The notes beneath the pieces are model-generated. The model was not told where the DNA came from. It searched no databases and worked only from the letters and a program-made list of their open reading frames with translations. 64,000 nt of DNA from NCBI GenBank assembly GCA_014155875.1, contig JACEFZ010005542.1, positions 303,001 to 367,000 of the forward strand, in the 5' to 3' direction. Positions within the stretch are counted from its first letter, which is position 1. Each line of letters begins with the position of its first letter. The translations under genes and the position numbers were made by a program. Below, piece by piece: positions 1-11,668 of the stretch. Origin of the DNA: Cepaea nemoralis (lineage: Eukaryota; Mollusca; Gastropoda; Stylommatophora; Helicidae).

Positions 1-515
1 TTTGCCCGATCCCTTCCATCTCATCCCACTAACGCCTAGTTTATTCATTTCCATGCTATCCATCTCTCTTAGAACATTGTTCAACTTTCCTAGCTCATTT
101 AATGTCCTAACATTCCATATTACTACTCTAAATTTATTTATTTATGATTTTGCCATCAGTAGCTGGATGACGGTCTGGTGTCACCTGTGACTCATGACTG
201 TCCCTACCGGACGAGGATGTCATAAGACAGCCATTAACGTCGTTCACTAACTCTTATATATGTTTTGCCATGAAGTCTTGGGAAGATAATGTGGTGGTTT
301 CCCCTTGCCATCCACATTCACATGGTGGTCTTTTACCTCTGCCTTTGACAGCCATTTCCGACTGTAAGGACAAGTGAGTGTCCTGCTCTGCTCAGCTGCA
401 GAGTTGTTCACTTATTCCGGTGGATACTCGGTCCCCAGAGCCGTGTTAGCCACACCTTGGTGCGTTTCCATCCTCTACCACGTGGAGGTGCAGTTGAGAT
501 TTTTCCCTTCCTAAA
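1..515 (-). mobile_element. RTE-5: 5' region and endonuclease start of an RTE-like LINE, cut by the window edge
   Basis: On the minus strand, positions about 130 to 1 encode the start of an APE-type endonuclease. The hallmark WNVRTLN is visible, then a stretch matching the region around GMRWKGSG. This resembles the WNVRTLN block of the RTE-1 copy at 12,838. Positions 515 to about 130 (reading backwards) have no open frame and look like the 5' untranslated leader. The rest of the element would lie to the left of the window. Family placement as RTE-like is inference from the endonuclease; the exact 5' boundary is uncertain. Confidence 0.6.
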
Positions 516-604
516 GTTATGGTCTATGACCAAAACTCTCCAGTACTTTTAGAGGACTGTATATCACTTACATTATATTATTTAATAAGTTATATAAACA
601 TACA

Positions 605-770
605 CTTAGAGAAGTTGGTGACAACTGGCAAGATTGAGGGGAAAGAACAAGGGATAGCCAGAAAATTAAATACTTGGGTGGAATGGCCACGTGGTATGGT
701 CGAGACAAGAACACGGAGCTGATCCACGACTCTGGTGATCGTGTTAGATGGCGAAACATGACTTCCCACG
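605..770 (+). mobile_element. RTE-1: short 3'-end fragment
   Basis: This is a truncated copy of the C-terminal and 3' region of the RTE-1 LINE. The phrase LVTTGKIEG and the later run 'gagctgatccacgactctgg' match the 3' end of the near-complete copy at about 15,080-15,240. It stops abruptly where SINE-1 begins at 771, so it has lost its 3' tail to that junction. Frameshifts are present and it is not functional. Confidence 0.75.
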
Positions 771-1021
771 GGAGTTTACGTAGCGAAGTGGTCAAGGGTC
801 TGCCTCGTGCTCCGAAGGTTGTGGGTTCTATTCCGGACTACGTCTTTCTTTCCACGAGTGCATTTTTCTCGGAGATTTCTGGGAGTCTTCGCTGGAGCTA
901 CGGAGTTCGTGCTTTGTGCAACGCTTTTGGCAGGCCGCCCTGTGGAAAGAGACAGAGCCTTATGGAATAAGACCTGGTGCAAGTCAATCCTCTCGACTGT
1001 TAAGATGTTGTTTTTTTTTAA
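771..1021 (+). mobile_element. SINE-1 copy (tRNA-derived head plus conserved body)
   Basis: The left part contains a tRNA-like promoter: an A-box-like 'tagcgaagtggtcaag' and a B-box-like 'gtgggttctattcc'. The body ('cacgagtgcattttt', 'gctggagctacggagttcgtg', 'ggccgccctgtggaaagag') recurs at 48,541, 53,609 (reverse), 54,905 (reverse) and 56,548. It ends in a T-rich run at about 1,010-1,020. A tRNA-like head joined to a repeated body is the usual plan of a SINE. The parent tRNA cannot be named with confidence. Confidence 0.75.
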
Positions 1022-1436
<415 letters not shown>

Positions 1437-1639
1437 ACAATGGTTATACATAACTCTTACTATTTCACTGTTTAATATTCCACAGAATTTCGCTTTCTAT
1501 TCCGATGTCTGCTGTCTAGGGACTGAGATAGGCATCAGTGTTGGGAGTATCCTAGTCATTGTGTAAGTTCATCTCAAGCAGTTTGACATTGATTTCTCAT
1601 TGTTGTATAGGAACCGCGGGGACATAGTAGTACGTGCTA

Positions 1640-3020
1640 ATGTCCTGCACACACACAGTGGTAAGGTACAAGAGATACAGCATGCAGGGCGATGAGCTAT
1701 CTTCTTGATTTTCCAACCATTGTAGACAGAATACAAATTTGCAGAGCACGTACCTACCTCAGAGTCAGTGCAAACACACAACATCCACTGCATAGTAAAA
1801 TTAAGAAGGTAAAGGGCAGCAGATTAAAAACAGGAAAGTCGTGGATGAGTCAAGCCGAAGACATTCGTCAACAGGCTTGTTCACTTGAGGCCATAGAACC
1901 TGGCGAGGAGTGGGTACAAGTGCGAATATATGTCTGTACATCCTTTTCAGTTTGCATCCAACTAGAGAGAAAATGCAGACAAGAAAATCCGGCTGCTGTG
2001 GAGGTGGAAGTACAAGCGTTGATTTTCGAGAATTCGTTAGACGGTGATGCTGTCATTTACACAGATGGGACGCAGAGGGTTTCCAAGGCACCAGGGCCAG
2101 GTACTATACTGGCCAAGACATACTTACACGTCCTATTCGTGCGTCCTTCAGGGTCCTGGCTAACGTAGTAGGATCGCTGATTATTCCGAAGTCGGAGAGT
2201 ATCTGCCTGCACGGCGAGGACAACGGATACCCACTCAAACCTCAGGTCCTGTGTGACATCACACTGATGTTGGGCAACAGGATGTCTTCATCCGACATAC
2301 AGGACTTCGCGCTGGAGTTCACAGCCAGCGAACGCAAGCAAGCAAGCATTTCGACATATGGGTCGGTCGTTCGACGAGTGAGAAGTTCATGGGCCTTTAC
2401 GCCTCAGGCCGGAGGTAGATATGTGAAAGAGGACTCTGGTGCTTTTGCTTTGACCACAAATAGCTTAACTATAGAAGTCATGACAGTAAGTAAAGCAATA
2501 ACATGGCTCGAGACACAGACATTCACTAGGGCATGTTTCCATAGCGACTCAATGAACATGCTCAAGAAGATAGAGATGGGGTGGATCCGAAGAGAGTGGT
2601 TGCTGATTCTGGAGTGGTTGTGGCTGGCAAAGATTAGTTACATTTTCGTGCTAGGGCAAGCGGGTGTACAAGGAAATGAGCGGGCGGACAAGCTCGTAGC
2701 TAAGGCTACTGTGGAAGGCGGACGAGTCATAGACTAGGCTGATATTCTGAATGCTTTACGAGAAGTAAGTTGTTCGCAAGAACCAAGTGATGACTGTGAA
2801 TCTACAACCATGGTCAGGATGCGAGAACAGCAAATTAAAACAGGCGTGGCCAACCAAGAACACTACGCAGGAAGCCAAAGAAGACTAATAAACCAACACA
2901 TAACTTGTGCCTTAGCCGCTACAAGCAGCGGGAGTTACTGAGGAAGGGATCCGAGCACTTATGGACTGTATGGTTCGTTGTGCAATGAGGATTATATGTC
3001 GACTAACTAACTAACTAAAT
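1640..3020 (+). mobile_element. I-like-2: decayed 3' half of an RNase H-bearing LINE, split by a SINE-like insert
   Basis: The translation follows the C-terminal part of the I-like-1 element at 15,780-16,770: phrases LLDFPT, RTYLRVSANTQHPLH, GKSWMSQAED and GEEWVQV, then the RNase H start IYTDG. A 282-bp insert at 2,067-2,348 interrupts that motif, and RNase H resumes with GSVVRRVRSSWAF and continues to GNERADKL. It ends in an (ACTA)n tail at about 3,002-3,020. Several frames are broken, so it is a dead 5'-truncated copy. The same family recurs in reverse at 48,826 and 61,655. Confidence 0.75.
2067..2348 (+). mobile_element. (AAGC)n-tailed SINE-like element, copy 1
   Basis: The sequence beginning gggacgcagag is shared over most of its length with 26,671-27,020, and both copies end in (AAGC)n. 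Here it splits the RNase H catalytic motif of I-like-2. Diverged flanks tttacacagat (2,056-2,066) and tttcgacatat (2,349-2,359) look like an old TSD. I see no clear tRNA A and B boxes, so its promoter type is unknown. It has no coding capacity and must be non-autonomous if it is mobile. Confidence 0.7.
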
Positions 3021-3350
3021 AACAGTGGTAAAGATTCAATCACCAGCAAAGGCAGACTTACTGTTTCTGAAGAGTACGTTATTGTATGTTATCGGGATCT
3101 GTAAGGGATGTGGACCCGAACGATCAGGACTTATCACTGGCAAGGAACACCAGGCCTCCTAAAATCCAGTGAGCAATAATCAAATTGATTTATTTGGTTG
3201 TTTCGGGATTTGAAATTTAAATATTGAGCACAACCCACCACTGGCAACGCTGATCGCATTCTGGCATGAACCCAAGGCCTATCCACGTTAATATGGAAGA
3301 ACTCGTTTGAACTCGTCAGTAGTGCATATCCTTGACAGACAAGGATAGAG
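3021..3350. other. Unassigned stretch
   Basis: No protein, tRNA-like head or recognised repeat was found between the I-like-2 tail and the RTE-1 fragment. Apparent small reverse frames have no family resemblance I can support. Confidence 0.5.
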
Positions 3351-4405
3351 AGGGGAAGAACACTGTGGGTTTGTAGAAGAAAAGGGTACAATAAATGCTG
3401 TGTATATGCTGCGAATAGTTATTGAACGTGCTATAGAAGTAAATAAGGATATACATCTTTGCTTTATTGACTACACAAAGGCTTTTGATAGAGCTAGACA
3501 TGTCAACATGGTGGATATGCTTGCACATCTACAAATTGATGGGAAAGACATTAGACTTATAAAAAACATATATTGGAAACAACAAGCTGCCATAAGGATT
3601 GATAATGAAGTGGGACCATATCAACCTATTAAGAGAGGTGTTAGGCAGGGATGTGTAATGTCTCCAGATATTTTTTCCCTATACAGTGAAAATATTTTCA
3701 GAAATGTAGAAGACATAAATGAAATCATCATTGGAGGTCGAAACATAAATAACATTAGATATGCAGATGATACAGTATTGATTGCAGACAATGCACGGGA
3801 TCTGCAACAATTAGTAGACGCGGTTATTGTCCACAGTAAGCAGCTAGGGTTGGAATTAAATTGTAAGAAGACACAGGTTATGGTCGTCACTAGGAAGAAC
3901 GAAGTACCGCAATGTAATATACAAGTAAATGGGAATATTCTTCAACAAGTGAATCGGTACAATTATCTCGGAACAGTCATAACATATGATGGGAGATGCC
4001 CTTGAAGAGATTAGAACAAGAATCGCCATGGCGAAAGTAGCCTTTAGCAAGATGAAAAACATTCTGACCAATAAAATGATGTCAATTGAAACGAGAAAAA
4101 GAGTCTTGAGGAGGTACATACAGCCTGTTCTTTTATATGGATGTGAAGCTTGGACAATGTGCAGTCAAGCTGAAAAAAAAATCTGATGGCTGCAGAAATG
4201 TGGTTTCTGAGGAAAAATGCAAAGAATACCAATGACCAAGTACTACAAGGAGACAGATGAAAATCGTAGATTGATTAGAGAAAATTAGACGTAGGCAGTC
4301 AAAATATTTTGGACATGTAATGAGAAGAAATGGACTGGAGAACTTAGTGACAACTTGCAAGATCGAAGGGAACAATCCAAGAGGAAGACCGAGAGGAAAA
4401 TATGA
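3351..4405 (+). pseudogene. RTE-1: reverse transcriptase fragment, broken
   Basis: This closely parallels 14,090-15,140 of the near-complete RTE-1 copy. It carries reverse transcriptase motif A (FIDYTKAFDRA), the block GVRQGCVMSP and the catalytic YADDTVL around 3,757-3,777. Downstream are TRIAMAKVAFSKMKNIL and LLYGCEAWTM. Frame changes near 4,000 and in the run of A at about 4,170 break the reading frame. It is 5'-truncated (no endonuclease) and its 3' end is replaced at 4,406 by a different LINE end. Reverse transcriptase would copy the element RNA at a nicked target; this copy cannot make it. Confidence 0.85.
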
Positions 4406-4488
4406 GACGAAAGATGAGTGATTGGAAGGGCCGAATGTAAGACGGGCCTGCGCGCCCAATTTGTGACCCTAATAAAGTTGATTTGATT

Positions 4489-4494
<6 letters not shown>
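4406..4494 (+). mobile_element. LINE/SINE 3' end with (TTGAT)n tail, copy 1
   Basis: This run, from acgaaagatgag to 'gttgatttgatttgattt', is nearly identical to 6,979-7,076. Each copy carries an AATAAAG just before a pentanucleotide tail, as expected of a retrotransposon 3' end with its own polyadenylation signal. The parent LINE cannot be named from about 90 bp. Confidence 0.7.
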
Positions 4495-4553
<59 letters not shown>

Positions 4554-5000
4554 ATCTCACACGCACACACACACACACACACACACAGCATTCACACGCA
4601 AATACACACATATACCCTCGCACATACACACACCTACACATCCACACCCGCATACACATACTTTCGCTCACGTACTCACATAACACACGAATACACACTC
4701 CCTCGCATACACTGCATGTATGCACACTTACACACACAAACATATACACATACATACATACACGAGCACACACACACACATACATACACACATACACACA
4801 CGCACATACATATAAACACACATGCACGCACACTTTAACGCACGTACAGACATACACACACAAGCACACACACATACACACAAGTACGCACATATACACC
4901 CATACACACATACAGACATGCACACACACACATACATCCACACATATAAACACACACACACATAGACACACATAGACACACCCATCCATCCACACAGATA
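4495..5000. repeat. (TC)n then degenerate (AC)n simple sequence
   Basis: Roughly 50 bp of pure TC (4,495-4,547) is followed by about 440 bp of CACA/TACA/CACG-rich sequence. Long reading frames here only encode Ser-Leu, Thr-His or Val-Cys dipeptide runs and are not genes. Confidence 0.95.
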
Positions 5001-5330
5001 CACGCTGCCTCACATAATCACTGAAACTAATATGAATAAACTCCCACACTTTTCACACGTACACACTGTAGACTATCGTGAGCATCCTCACAAGAACATT
5101 CAAAATTGGAAAAAAATGGGAAAAAATGGAAAATATTGAAAATGGTGATGAAAATATGGTATACATTGTGTAGTGTAAAAATAAAATAATGGTCCAATCC
5201 AGTAAGATAATTCATGGAATTGATATAAACATGATGAAATAAGCAGTGCATGTTAAATTCAATTGGCAGTAATAATGCTAATATGAAAGATGATACAGAA
5301 AAAAATATGGCATAATGATATGCTTGCGCT
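5001..5330. other. Unassigned A+T-rich stretch
   Basis: This separates two simple-sequence blocks. I see no protein, tRNA-like or transposon signature in it. Confidence 0.5.
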
Positions 5331-5332
5331 CA

Positions 5333-5409
<77 letters not shown>

Positions 5410-5589
5410 TTATTTTTCTTTCACGCACACTGACACACTAACTCTCTCATTGTCTCATTCTCTCCCTCTCTCCCACTCACTATCTCTCTCTCATGCTTAT
5501 ATGCACTCACTCTCACACTCGCCCTCACTCACACACACACACACATACTCACATATTCACTCTCACTCAATCTCTCCCTCACTTTCCCA

Positions 5590-5628
<39 letters not shown>

Positions 5629-6090
5629 CTCACTTGTTCCCTCTCTAAACCACACTAAATCACTCTCTTATTCGCACACACAGACAAGCAAACAGACACA
5701 CACACTCAATCACCCTCACTCATTCACTTTCTCATGTACTCTCCCACTCATCCACACACACTCTCTCTCTCTCTTACACACTCACTCGCTCTCACACTCA
5801 CTCGCTCACGCACATACACGGATACCCACAAATTCTCTCTCACTCACTCACGCTCCCTTATTCACTCACTCACTAACTGACTATCTAACTCACACTCACT
5901 CATTCACTTTCTCACTCTATCACACAGACAGGCAGACACACAACACACCCACTCTCTCAGATTCACTCATTCTCTCACTCAATCTCTCGCACATACGTCC
6001 ACACACACTCACTCACTTTTACACTCACTAACTCAGGCACACGCGCACGCATACTCTCTCACTCTCTCTGTCTTTCTGTCTCTCTCTCTC
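5331..6090. repeat. (TC)n and mixed CT/CA simple sequence
   Basis: A pure TC run at about 5,336-5,407 leads into 650 bp of CTCTCA/CACACT mixtures. The top strand is almost free of long purine runs. The long frame through this block encodes only low-complexity Ser/Leu/His/Thr. Confidence 0.95.
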
Positions 6091-6890
6091 TCTGTTTTTG
6101 TGGTGTGTGGGTGGGGGTATGTATGGTGGATGGGTGATGGTATCTGTGTGGGTGTGGGTGGGGATATTGTGTGGTATGTGGATGGGGATATGTGTGTGGT
6201 GTGTAGGTGGGGATGTCTGGTGATATGTGGGTGAGGGATGTGTTGGTGAGGGATATGTATGTGTGTGCAGTGCGTGGGTTGGGAATATTGCGTGGTAGGG
6301 GATGTATGTGATGTGCGGGTGGAGGATGTGTGTGATGTGCGGTTGGGGGATGTGTGTGGTGGGGGATTGGGTTAGGGCATGTGTGGGTAGGTGGAGGATG
6401 TATGTGTGTGTGGTGGGGTGTATGTGAGTGGATTGGGGATGTATAGGTGGTTAGGGAGATGTGTGTGTGGAGGGGGGGAGGTAGGGAGATGTCAGTTGGG
6501 GGGATGTGTGTGTATGGTTTGGGGATGCGTGAGTGGATATGCGATGTGTGGGTTGGTGGGGGATGTGTGTGCGTGGGTGGGGAATATGTGGTCGATGGAG
6601 ATGTGGCTGGGGATGGGTGGTTGGAGGTGTGGGTGGGGAGAGGATGTGTGGGTTAGGATGTGTATGTGGGTGGGCGTGGGATGTGTGGGTTGGTGGGGGA
6701 TGTTTGTGAGTGGCGAGTGTGTTTTGGTTGGGGGAACAGGTGAGGGCAGTGTGTGTGGGTGGGGGATGTGCGGGAGGGGGATAGGTCGGTTGGTGGGGTA
6801 TGTATGTGTCCCTGGGTGTGTGTGTGTGGGTAGGTGGGGGTGTGTGTGTGGGTGGGGTGATGTATGGGTAGGTGGGAGATGGGCCTCGTA
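6091..6890. repeat. G-rich GT/GGT minisatellite-like block
   Basis: About 800 bp of variations on 'gtgtgtgggtgggggatgtg', with many runs of three or more G spaced by a few bases. No fixed period is kept, but the same short words recur. Such G-run spacing could permit G-quadruplexes; that is inference. The Trp/Gly/Cys-rich frames are repeat artefacts. Confidence 0.9.
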
Positions 6891-6978
6891 ACATGGTAAT
6901 TTGCCTTGTTTATGTTTACAACATTCATTTCACAATGTTTATTTTTCTTCCTATGTAAATGTATAATGCTCTTGATGA

Positions 6979-7076
6979 ACGAAAGACGAGTGATTGGAAG
7001 GGCCGAATGTAAGACGGGCCTGCGTGCCCAATTTGTGACCCTTCTAAAATAAAGTTGATTTGATTTGATTTGATTT
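6979..7076 (+). mobile_element. LINE/SINE 3' end with (TTGAT)n tail, copy 2
   Basis: This is nearly identical to 4,406-4,494, with a cttctaaa insertion before the AATAAAG signal and one more GATTT unit in the tail. The two copies lie in the same orientation and bracket the simple-sequence block at 4,495-6,890. Confidence 0.7.
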
Positions 7077-7267
7077 TGTCTCATACTAATTCTCCCACTC
7101 ACACTCTTTCTCACTCACTCTCTCACCCACTCTCTCGCTCACATAGAGTGAAGAATGACAGTGAAGAAACGATAGCAGTAGGTGACTTATGGAGGAATAT
7201 AGTCGGTATGAAGTAAGTATTGAAAGAGTTTTCTGTTTGTTGAATGTGTAGGGACTCATTGGAGTAT

Positions 7268-7442
7268 TCAGATCTGGAGGAAGAAGAAGAAGAAGAAGAA
7301 GAAGAAGAAGAAGAAGAAGAAGAAGAAGAAGAAGGCAGAAGTGGCAGAAGATGAAGAAGAAGAAGAAGAAGAAGAAGAAGAAGAAGAAGAAGGAAGAAGA
7401 AGAAGAAGAAGAAGAAGAAGAAGAAGAAGAAGAAGAAGAAGA
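7268..7442. repeat. (GAA)n trinucleotide microsatellite
   Basis: Three long GAA runs are separated by short interruptions at about 7,334-7,348 and 7,390. The apparent poly-Glu/Arg and poly-Ser/Leu frames have no other content. Confidence 0.95.
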
Positions 7443-8110
7443 ATAAATACGAGGTTCGTGTCGATCAAGCCTAATAAAAATGAGTACCAAACACTTATAA
7501 GAATTTTATGGGAATTGTGTGTAAAGGAAAAGTGACGAGGAAGAAGCTTGTCATGCACCTCATATGCCATTTCCTGTAATATGTGAAGGTGTAAAATGTC
7601 ACACCCTAGCGCCAGTATCTCCGATGATACGACCTTTATTTAACCTGTATGGTGCACTTACATGGATAATGAATATACTTTATTTATCAATGTGAAGGTA
7701 ACATTGAAGATTCCGAATTGTGGGTGTATTGGCGGATTAGGAGAGCGGATTAGAAGAATACCGCTTCAGGAATAAAAATACAGAGATTGCAGAAAACATT
7801 ATTGAATTAGACTAAGATCAGTAATTTCATTACTTAAAGAGACAGCTCCTTGCTAAAGGATGTGCTGGAAGCAAAGGAAAGAGGATACGTGAAAGAGAAA
7901 GACAATGTTACATACGGGTAGACAACATCAGGAAACAGATTGAAAGAAGCCAGTATGCATGCATGGAAACGCAGGTAACAAGGTGCTGCATTCACGAGAG
8001 CTCATCTTCAATGCCGAGGTAGCAGTTACTGATGATGGTTTTTGTTATCTGAAAACCCATATCTCACAAGAAGAGGGGGACTGAGGTATTTGCTTCTAAT
8101 AAAAGCCTTG
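7443..8110. other. Unassigned stretch
   Basis: There are no reading frames of note, no tRNA-like head and no match to the other repeats in the window. Confidence 0.45.
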
Positions 8111-8111
8111 C

Positions 8112-8200
8112 TGGCTGAAGTATGGCGGGCGCGCTAGCGAAATTGATAGCGATCTGCGATGACAATATCATGGGCACTGCCGGGCGCGTGTTCGAAGCCT
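8112..8200 (+). repeat. tRNA-like SINE head, unassigned family
   Basis: A B-box-like 'gcgtgttcgaagcctggg' is preceded by a plausible A-box region (gcgcgctagcgaaattg). It has a tRNA-like layout without a credible complete cloverleaf, so a SINE remnant is likelier than a tRNA gene. Its 3' limit is unclear. Confidence 0.4.
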
Positions 8201-8385
8201 GGGCTCCTCTCTTGCCGAAGTGAGGGAAAGATTGACCACCGAATCCTCATTGCTCTCAGGCTTACAAAATGTGATGGTGATATCAAATCACAGATCCATA
8301 GCAGGAAATTGCTTAGAGACAATTAAAATAATTTACTGAAGTATAACGCCACAAAACTGATGGTATTTCCACATTTCTCTAATAT

Positions 8386-8555
8386 AGGGTGTATTTTTAA
8401 TGACTGCAATTTTTGAAAATATTGCAATTTTTGAAAATATTGCCGGTCCAAGTTTTGTATTCACCTTCTGTAAAGTTCATGAAACATAATAGATAGATAC
8501 AAAATTTGGACCGGCAATATTTGCAAACACTGCACATTCATTAAACATACACCCT
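8386..8555. mobile_element. Palindromic MITE of about 170 bp
   Basis: The left arm starts agggtgtattt and the right arm ends acaccct. The arms match inward as far as ccggtccaa...ttttgta, leaving a loop of about 40 bp. A 17-bp block (ttgcaatttttgaaaat) is duplicated in the left arm only. A long inverted repeat with no coding content is the form of a MITE or foldback element. No unequivocal TSD is visible. Confidence 0.7.
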
Positions 8556-8699
8556 GTAGTTGGTTGCTTGTGTTAACAAAAGGAAATATACTGGAAAGTT
8601 CATGGTTATTTGGTGATGTCAATATCACACCGGTGGCCTTTACTTCCCAGGAAATCTTAAGGAATTTATCCTGGTCTATCTAGGAGACCAGGTGACTGC

Positions 8700-8812
8700 A
8701 CCAAAAAACAAAAGAAAAAAAACATCACTGTCACGATTAGACTTGAACACATGACCACAGGACCAGCGTACAAGCGTGCTTGGCCCTACACTACTGCAGC
8801 TTCCTGTAATGA
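8700..8812 (-). mobile_element. SINE-5 copy (reverse)
   Basis: On the minus strand a tRNA-like head ('gtggtcatgtgttcaagtc' as B box) is followed by a T-rich run and then 'cacctggtctcctag'. The same order is found at 52,048 and 52,746. These are tRNA-derived SINE features, although the copies are diverged. Confidence 0.5.
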
Positions 8813-9094
8813 TTCAACAAAAATTTAGTTATATTTCTATATGCCTTCCCTATAGACCTGCGCTACAAGGGGTTGCCTACACATGAAGTGAATTCATGAA
8901 TTCTGTGTACTTTAGAAATTGTGCTAACAAAAGAAACATGTGAATTATAAGAGACTGAGAAAACGTCTTTACCCTACTATGAGGGAAATGACATAGAGAA
9001 ATGACATTTTGTATAACATTTATTACAGATCTGTGTATAGCCGTCATTAAAATTGACACAATTATGTCAACTCTGTTTGACCTTAAAAAGAACT

Positions 9095-9770
9095 TGGAAA
9101 TGCAACACCTTATTTTGCGAATTGAACTGTTATTATATGCCAATCATGGCATGTTCATCGCGGTCAAAATGATTTTCTTTAAGCTGTTGTTAAGATTTTG
9201 GAAAATAGCAATATCTGATAGAACCAAATTCGGAGAATCGGGTGGAAGTGGAAGAATCTTATTATTAGAATCCTTGGCTGCTAGCTGCACAAATCGTGAT
9301 TTGTGAGAGGGCGCATTGTCTTGAAACAGGAAGAATTTGAGTGTGTGCTTTCCCGCGTTTTCTGGTCACAATCTTTTGTTTTTTGTTCTGTAAGGAGATC
9401 TACATAGTATTTCCCATTAACCGCATTGCCGCTAGGCAGATACTCATTCAACAGGACACTTTGGCGTCTCAAAAAGCCAGTCAGCATGACGTTTCCGGCA
9501 GATGTCTGTGCTCTCAGCCTGACAGGGTGTGGGTTGCCGGAAAGATTTCATCGCACGTTGTGCAGTTTTTATTGGGGGTCATAGTGATGGACCCAAGTCT
9601 TATCTACTACCACCAAGGTGGTCAAACATTTATCTGGCTGGCACTATTTGCATAACTGTCGCCAGTAATTTAACATTGTTTGCTTCTGTTAACACGTCAA
9701 CAGATGTAGAACCCAGCAGACACATTCTTTCCTCATGTCCAGTCCGTTGTGTGAAATTCTATTAAGTGTT
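9095..9770 (-). pseudogene. mariner transposase, C-terminal two thirds, dead
   Basis: Read on the minus strand it shows TWVHHYDP, then a block around VMLTGFLRRQSVLLNEYLP and VNGKYYVDLL, and a degraded DLAPSDFFLFPKL-like end. These are the DD34D mariner landmarks. The catalytic DETW is altered to DKTW, the second Asp region reads as KTMRPLTNHD, and stops interrupt the frame. The helix-turn-helix N-terminus is not seen. Mariner transposase cuts and pastes its element at TA sites; this copy cannot. Confidence 0.75.
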
Positions 9771-10023
9771 TTTATTTAAGTTTTAATATTCTAACTGTCT
9801 AGTCATTTATATCATCTTTCTTCAATTTTGATCAATGATTTTCTTCACTGCTGTAGAATTTCCACCACTGTAATCTCAGTGCGGTATTGACTTGACTTGA
9901 TTCAAAAACAAAAATTCCAAATTCGGCTTCGTTAAACCTTCTTCTTCAGCCTTGGTTAGAGTTGAGGTCCGTGGTTATTGTGGGTTTAACCCTGATTTTT
10001 ATTTGTGCGCTCTTACGAGTGAG

Positions 10024-10035
10024 TCCTATCTCGGA
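10024..10035. repeat. Left TSD of I-like-1
   Basis: tcctatctcgga is repeated exactly at 16,814-16,825, immediately after the (AATC)n tail of the I-like element. This pair brackets the whole nest. Confidence 0.7.
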
Positions 10036-10159
10036 TAGGACGTCTGACAGGCGTGCGGGGCGGCACCAGGCGTATGGACTCCTGCGGGACATCCCCTGCC
10101 TCTTCCCTAGCAAGCAGGCAATGCTAGGGTGACTGTTTATTTCCTGCAATATCCAAACT

Positions 10160-11668
10160 TTGCCTACGGATTTATTTAAACATGGGAATCGTCGCCGTAG
10201 CTACGGAGCACGTGCTCTGCGCTTGACACATCCCTCAGAGGCTAGCGAAGAGAGAGTGAGGAGGAGAAGACGAGGAAATGGTGTGAGACGACGGCATAGA
10301 AATAATAGGGCAGGCGCCAGGAGAACAAGACGAAAAGTGGAGAGACTAGTTTTCAACTATGTCAGAGTGGAATGCTGGAATTGTCGCAGTGCCAGACAGA
10401 GAGGTCCTGTATTGGAGAGACTAATATCTGATTTTGACGTCCTCATGCTCCAGGAGCTAAATACAGACAAATACCATTGCCCTGGGTACGCCAGTTATAT
10501 ACACCCTACTGGGCAGAAGAGACATGGACAAGGTCTGCTGGTGAAGGAAGGAGTGAAGCATGTGGTACTCGACTTGAGCCAGTGGAATCACAGTGCAAGA
10601 GAGGTCCAGGGTATACAAATGGAGATTGGTGGCTTAAGTTGGAACATCATAAATGTATATGCCACAGTGGACTGTTTTGTCAGAAAGGAACATTGGGACT
10701 GGCTTAAGGAACTGGAGGAATTACCAGGTGATAGGCTACTCATATGTGGAGACTTCAATGCAAGGAACAGAGATTGGGACAGTAGTGGAGAAAACCGACA
10801 GAGAATTGCCCTTGCAGATGCCATGGTGGATTCCGATGTGGTCTGCATAAATGATGGTAGGCCGACAAGAATGGCAATGAGGCCTGGCGATGCAGACACA
10901 GCTATTGACTTGGCACTTGTCTCCCAGTCATCAGTTCTTGATGTAAAGTGGAATGTTTTGAATGACCATGGGAGTGATCACATGCCATGCTCAGTCCTGA
11001 TCTCTAAACCCAGGAAAGTTAAAGCTGGGAGAGCGCGCAAGACCTTCCGGTGTGAGTGGACCGATTGTTTTCTTGACAAGGGGCTTGGCCGCCTCAGACA
11101 AGGGGCTTGCAACAGGACTGTTAAAACTCCCTTTTTGCAGCCTCCATCGTGGACCCCAGAAGTAGACCATGCTTGGAAAGCAAAGAGAGCTGCAGTGAAG
11201 CAGCTAAAGAAAGTGCGACAGACACCTCGAAGTTCACGAGAGGAAGTGGACACAGCGGAAAATGTCAAGAAAGACAAGGTGGAGGTTTTCAAGCGCTGTG
11301 CTGCAGAGGCCAAAAAGGCAAAATGGGAATGTTTCATGAAGGAGATTGGAGGGGATAAAACAGTGCAAAAATTCTGGAAACTGCACAGGCAAATGCAGAG
11401 AAAAGATCGGCCGATGACAGTGGGAACAATCTATAGAGATGATGGTGTGCGCGTGACAACAGACAAAGAGAAAGGGGAGGCGTCTCTCCATAGATTTTTA
11501 GAGCAGACCAATCATAATGATGCGGACACCAGGGATGCAGTTAGAGAGGAGCTATCTGGCACCACGAAGAATATGCAGTATGAAGACATCATACGGGTGG
11601 AAGATGTTAAACACATTTTGAAAAAGACACGGCACCAGGGCCCGACGGGGTCAGGTATGGCCACATGA
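10160..11668 (+). pseudogene. I-like-1 endonuclease and linker (ORF2 N-terminus)
   Basis: This 502-residue open frame starts at ATG 10,160 after a basic N-terminus rich in Arg. It has the APE-type endonuclease order: VECWNCRS near residue 70, MLQELN near 95, NVYATVD near 168, CGDFNARN near 197, and the final GSDHMP near 270. All expected catalytic positions (Asn, Glu, Tyr, Asp/Asn, Asp-His) are visible. The enzyme nicks target DNA to prime reverse transcription. A Lys-rich linker (residues about 300-460) follows. The frame is lost at about 11,640, just before GPDGVRYGHMKG, which reads in another frame. Confidence 0.85.

Noticed and set aside
5315..6031. 238-residue Ser/Leu/His-rich frame
   Set aside because: It encodes only the TC/CA simple sequence.
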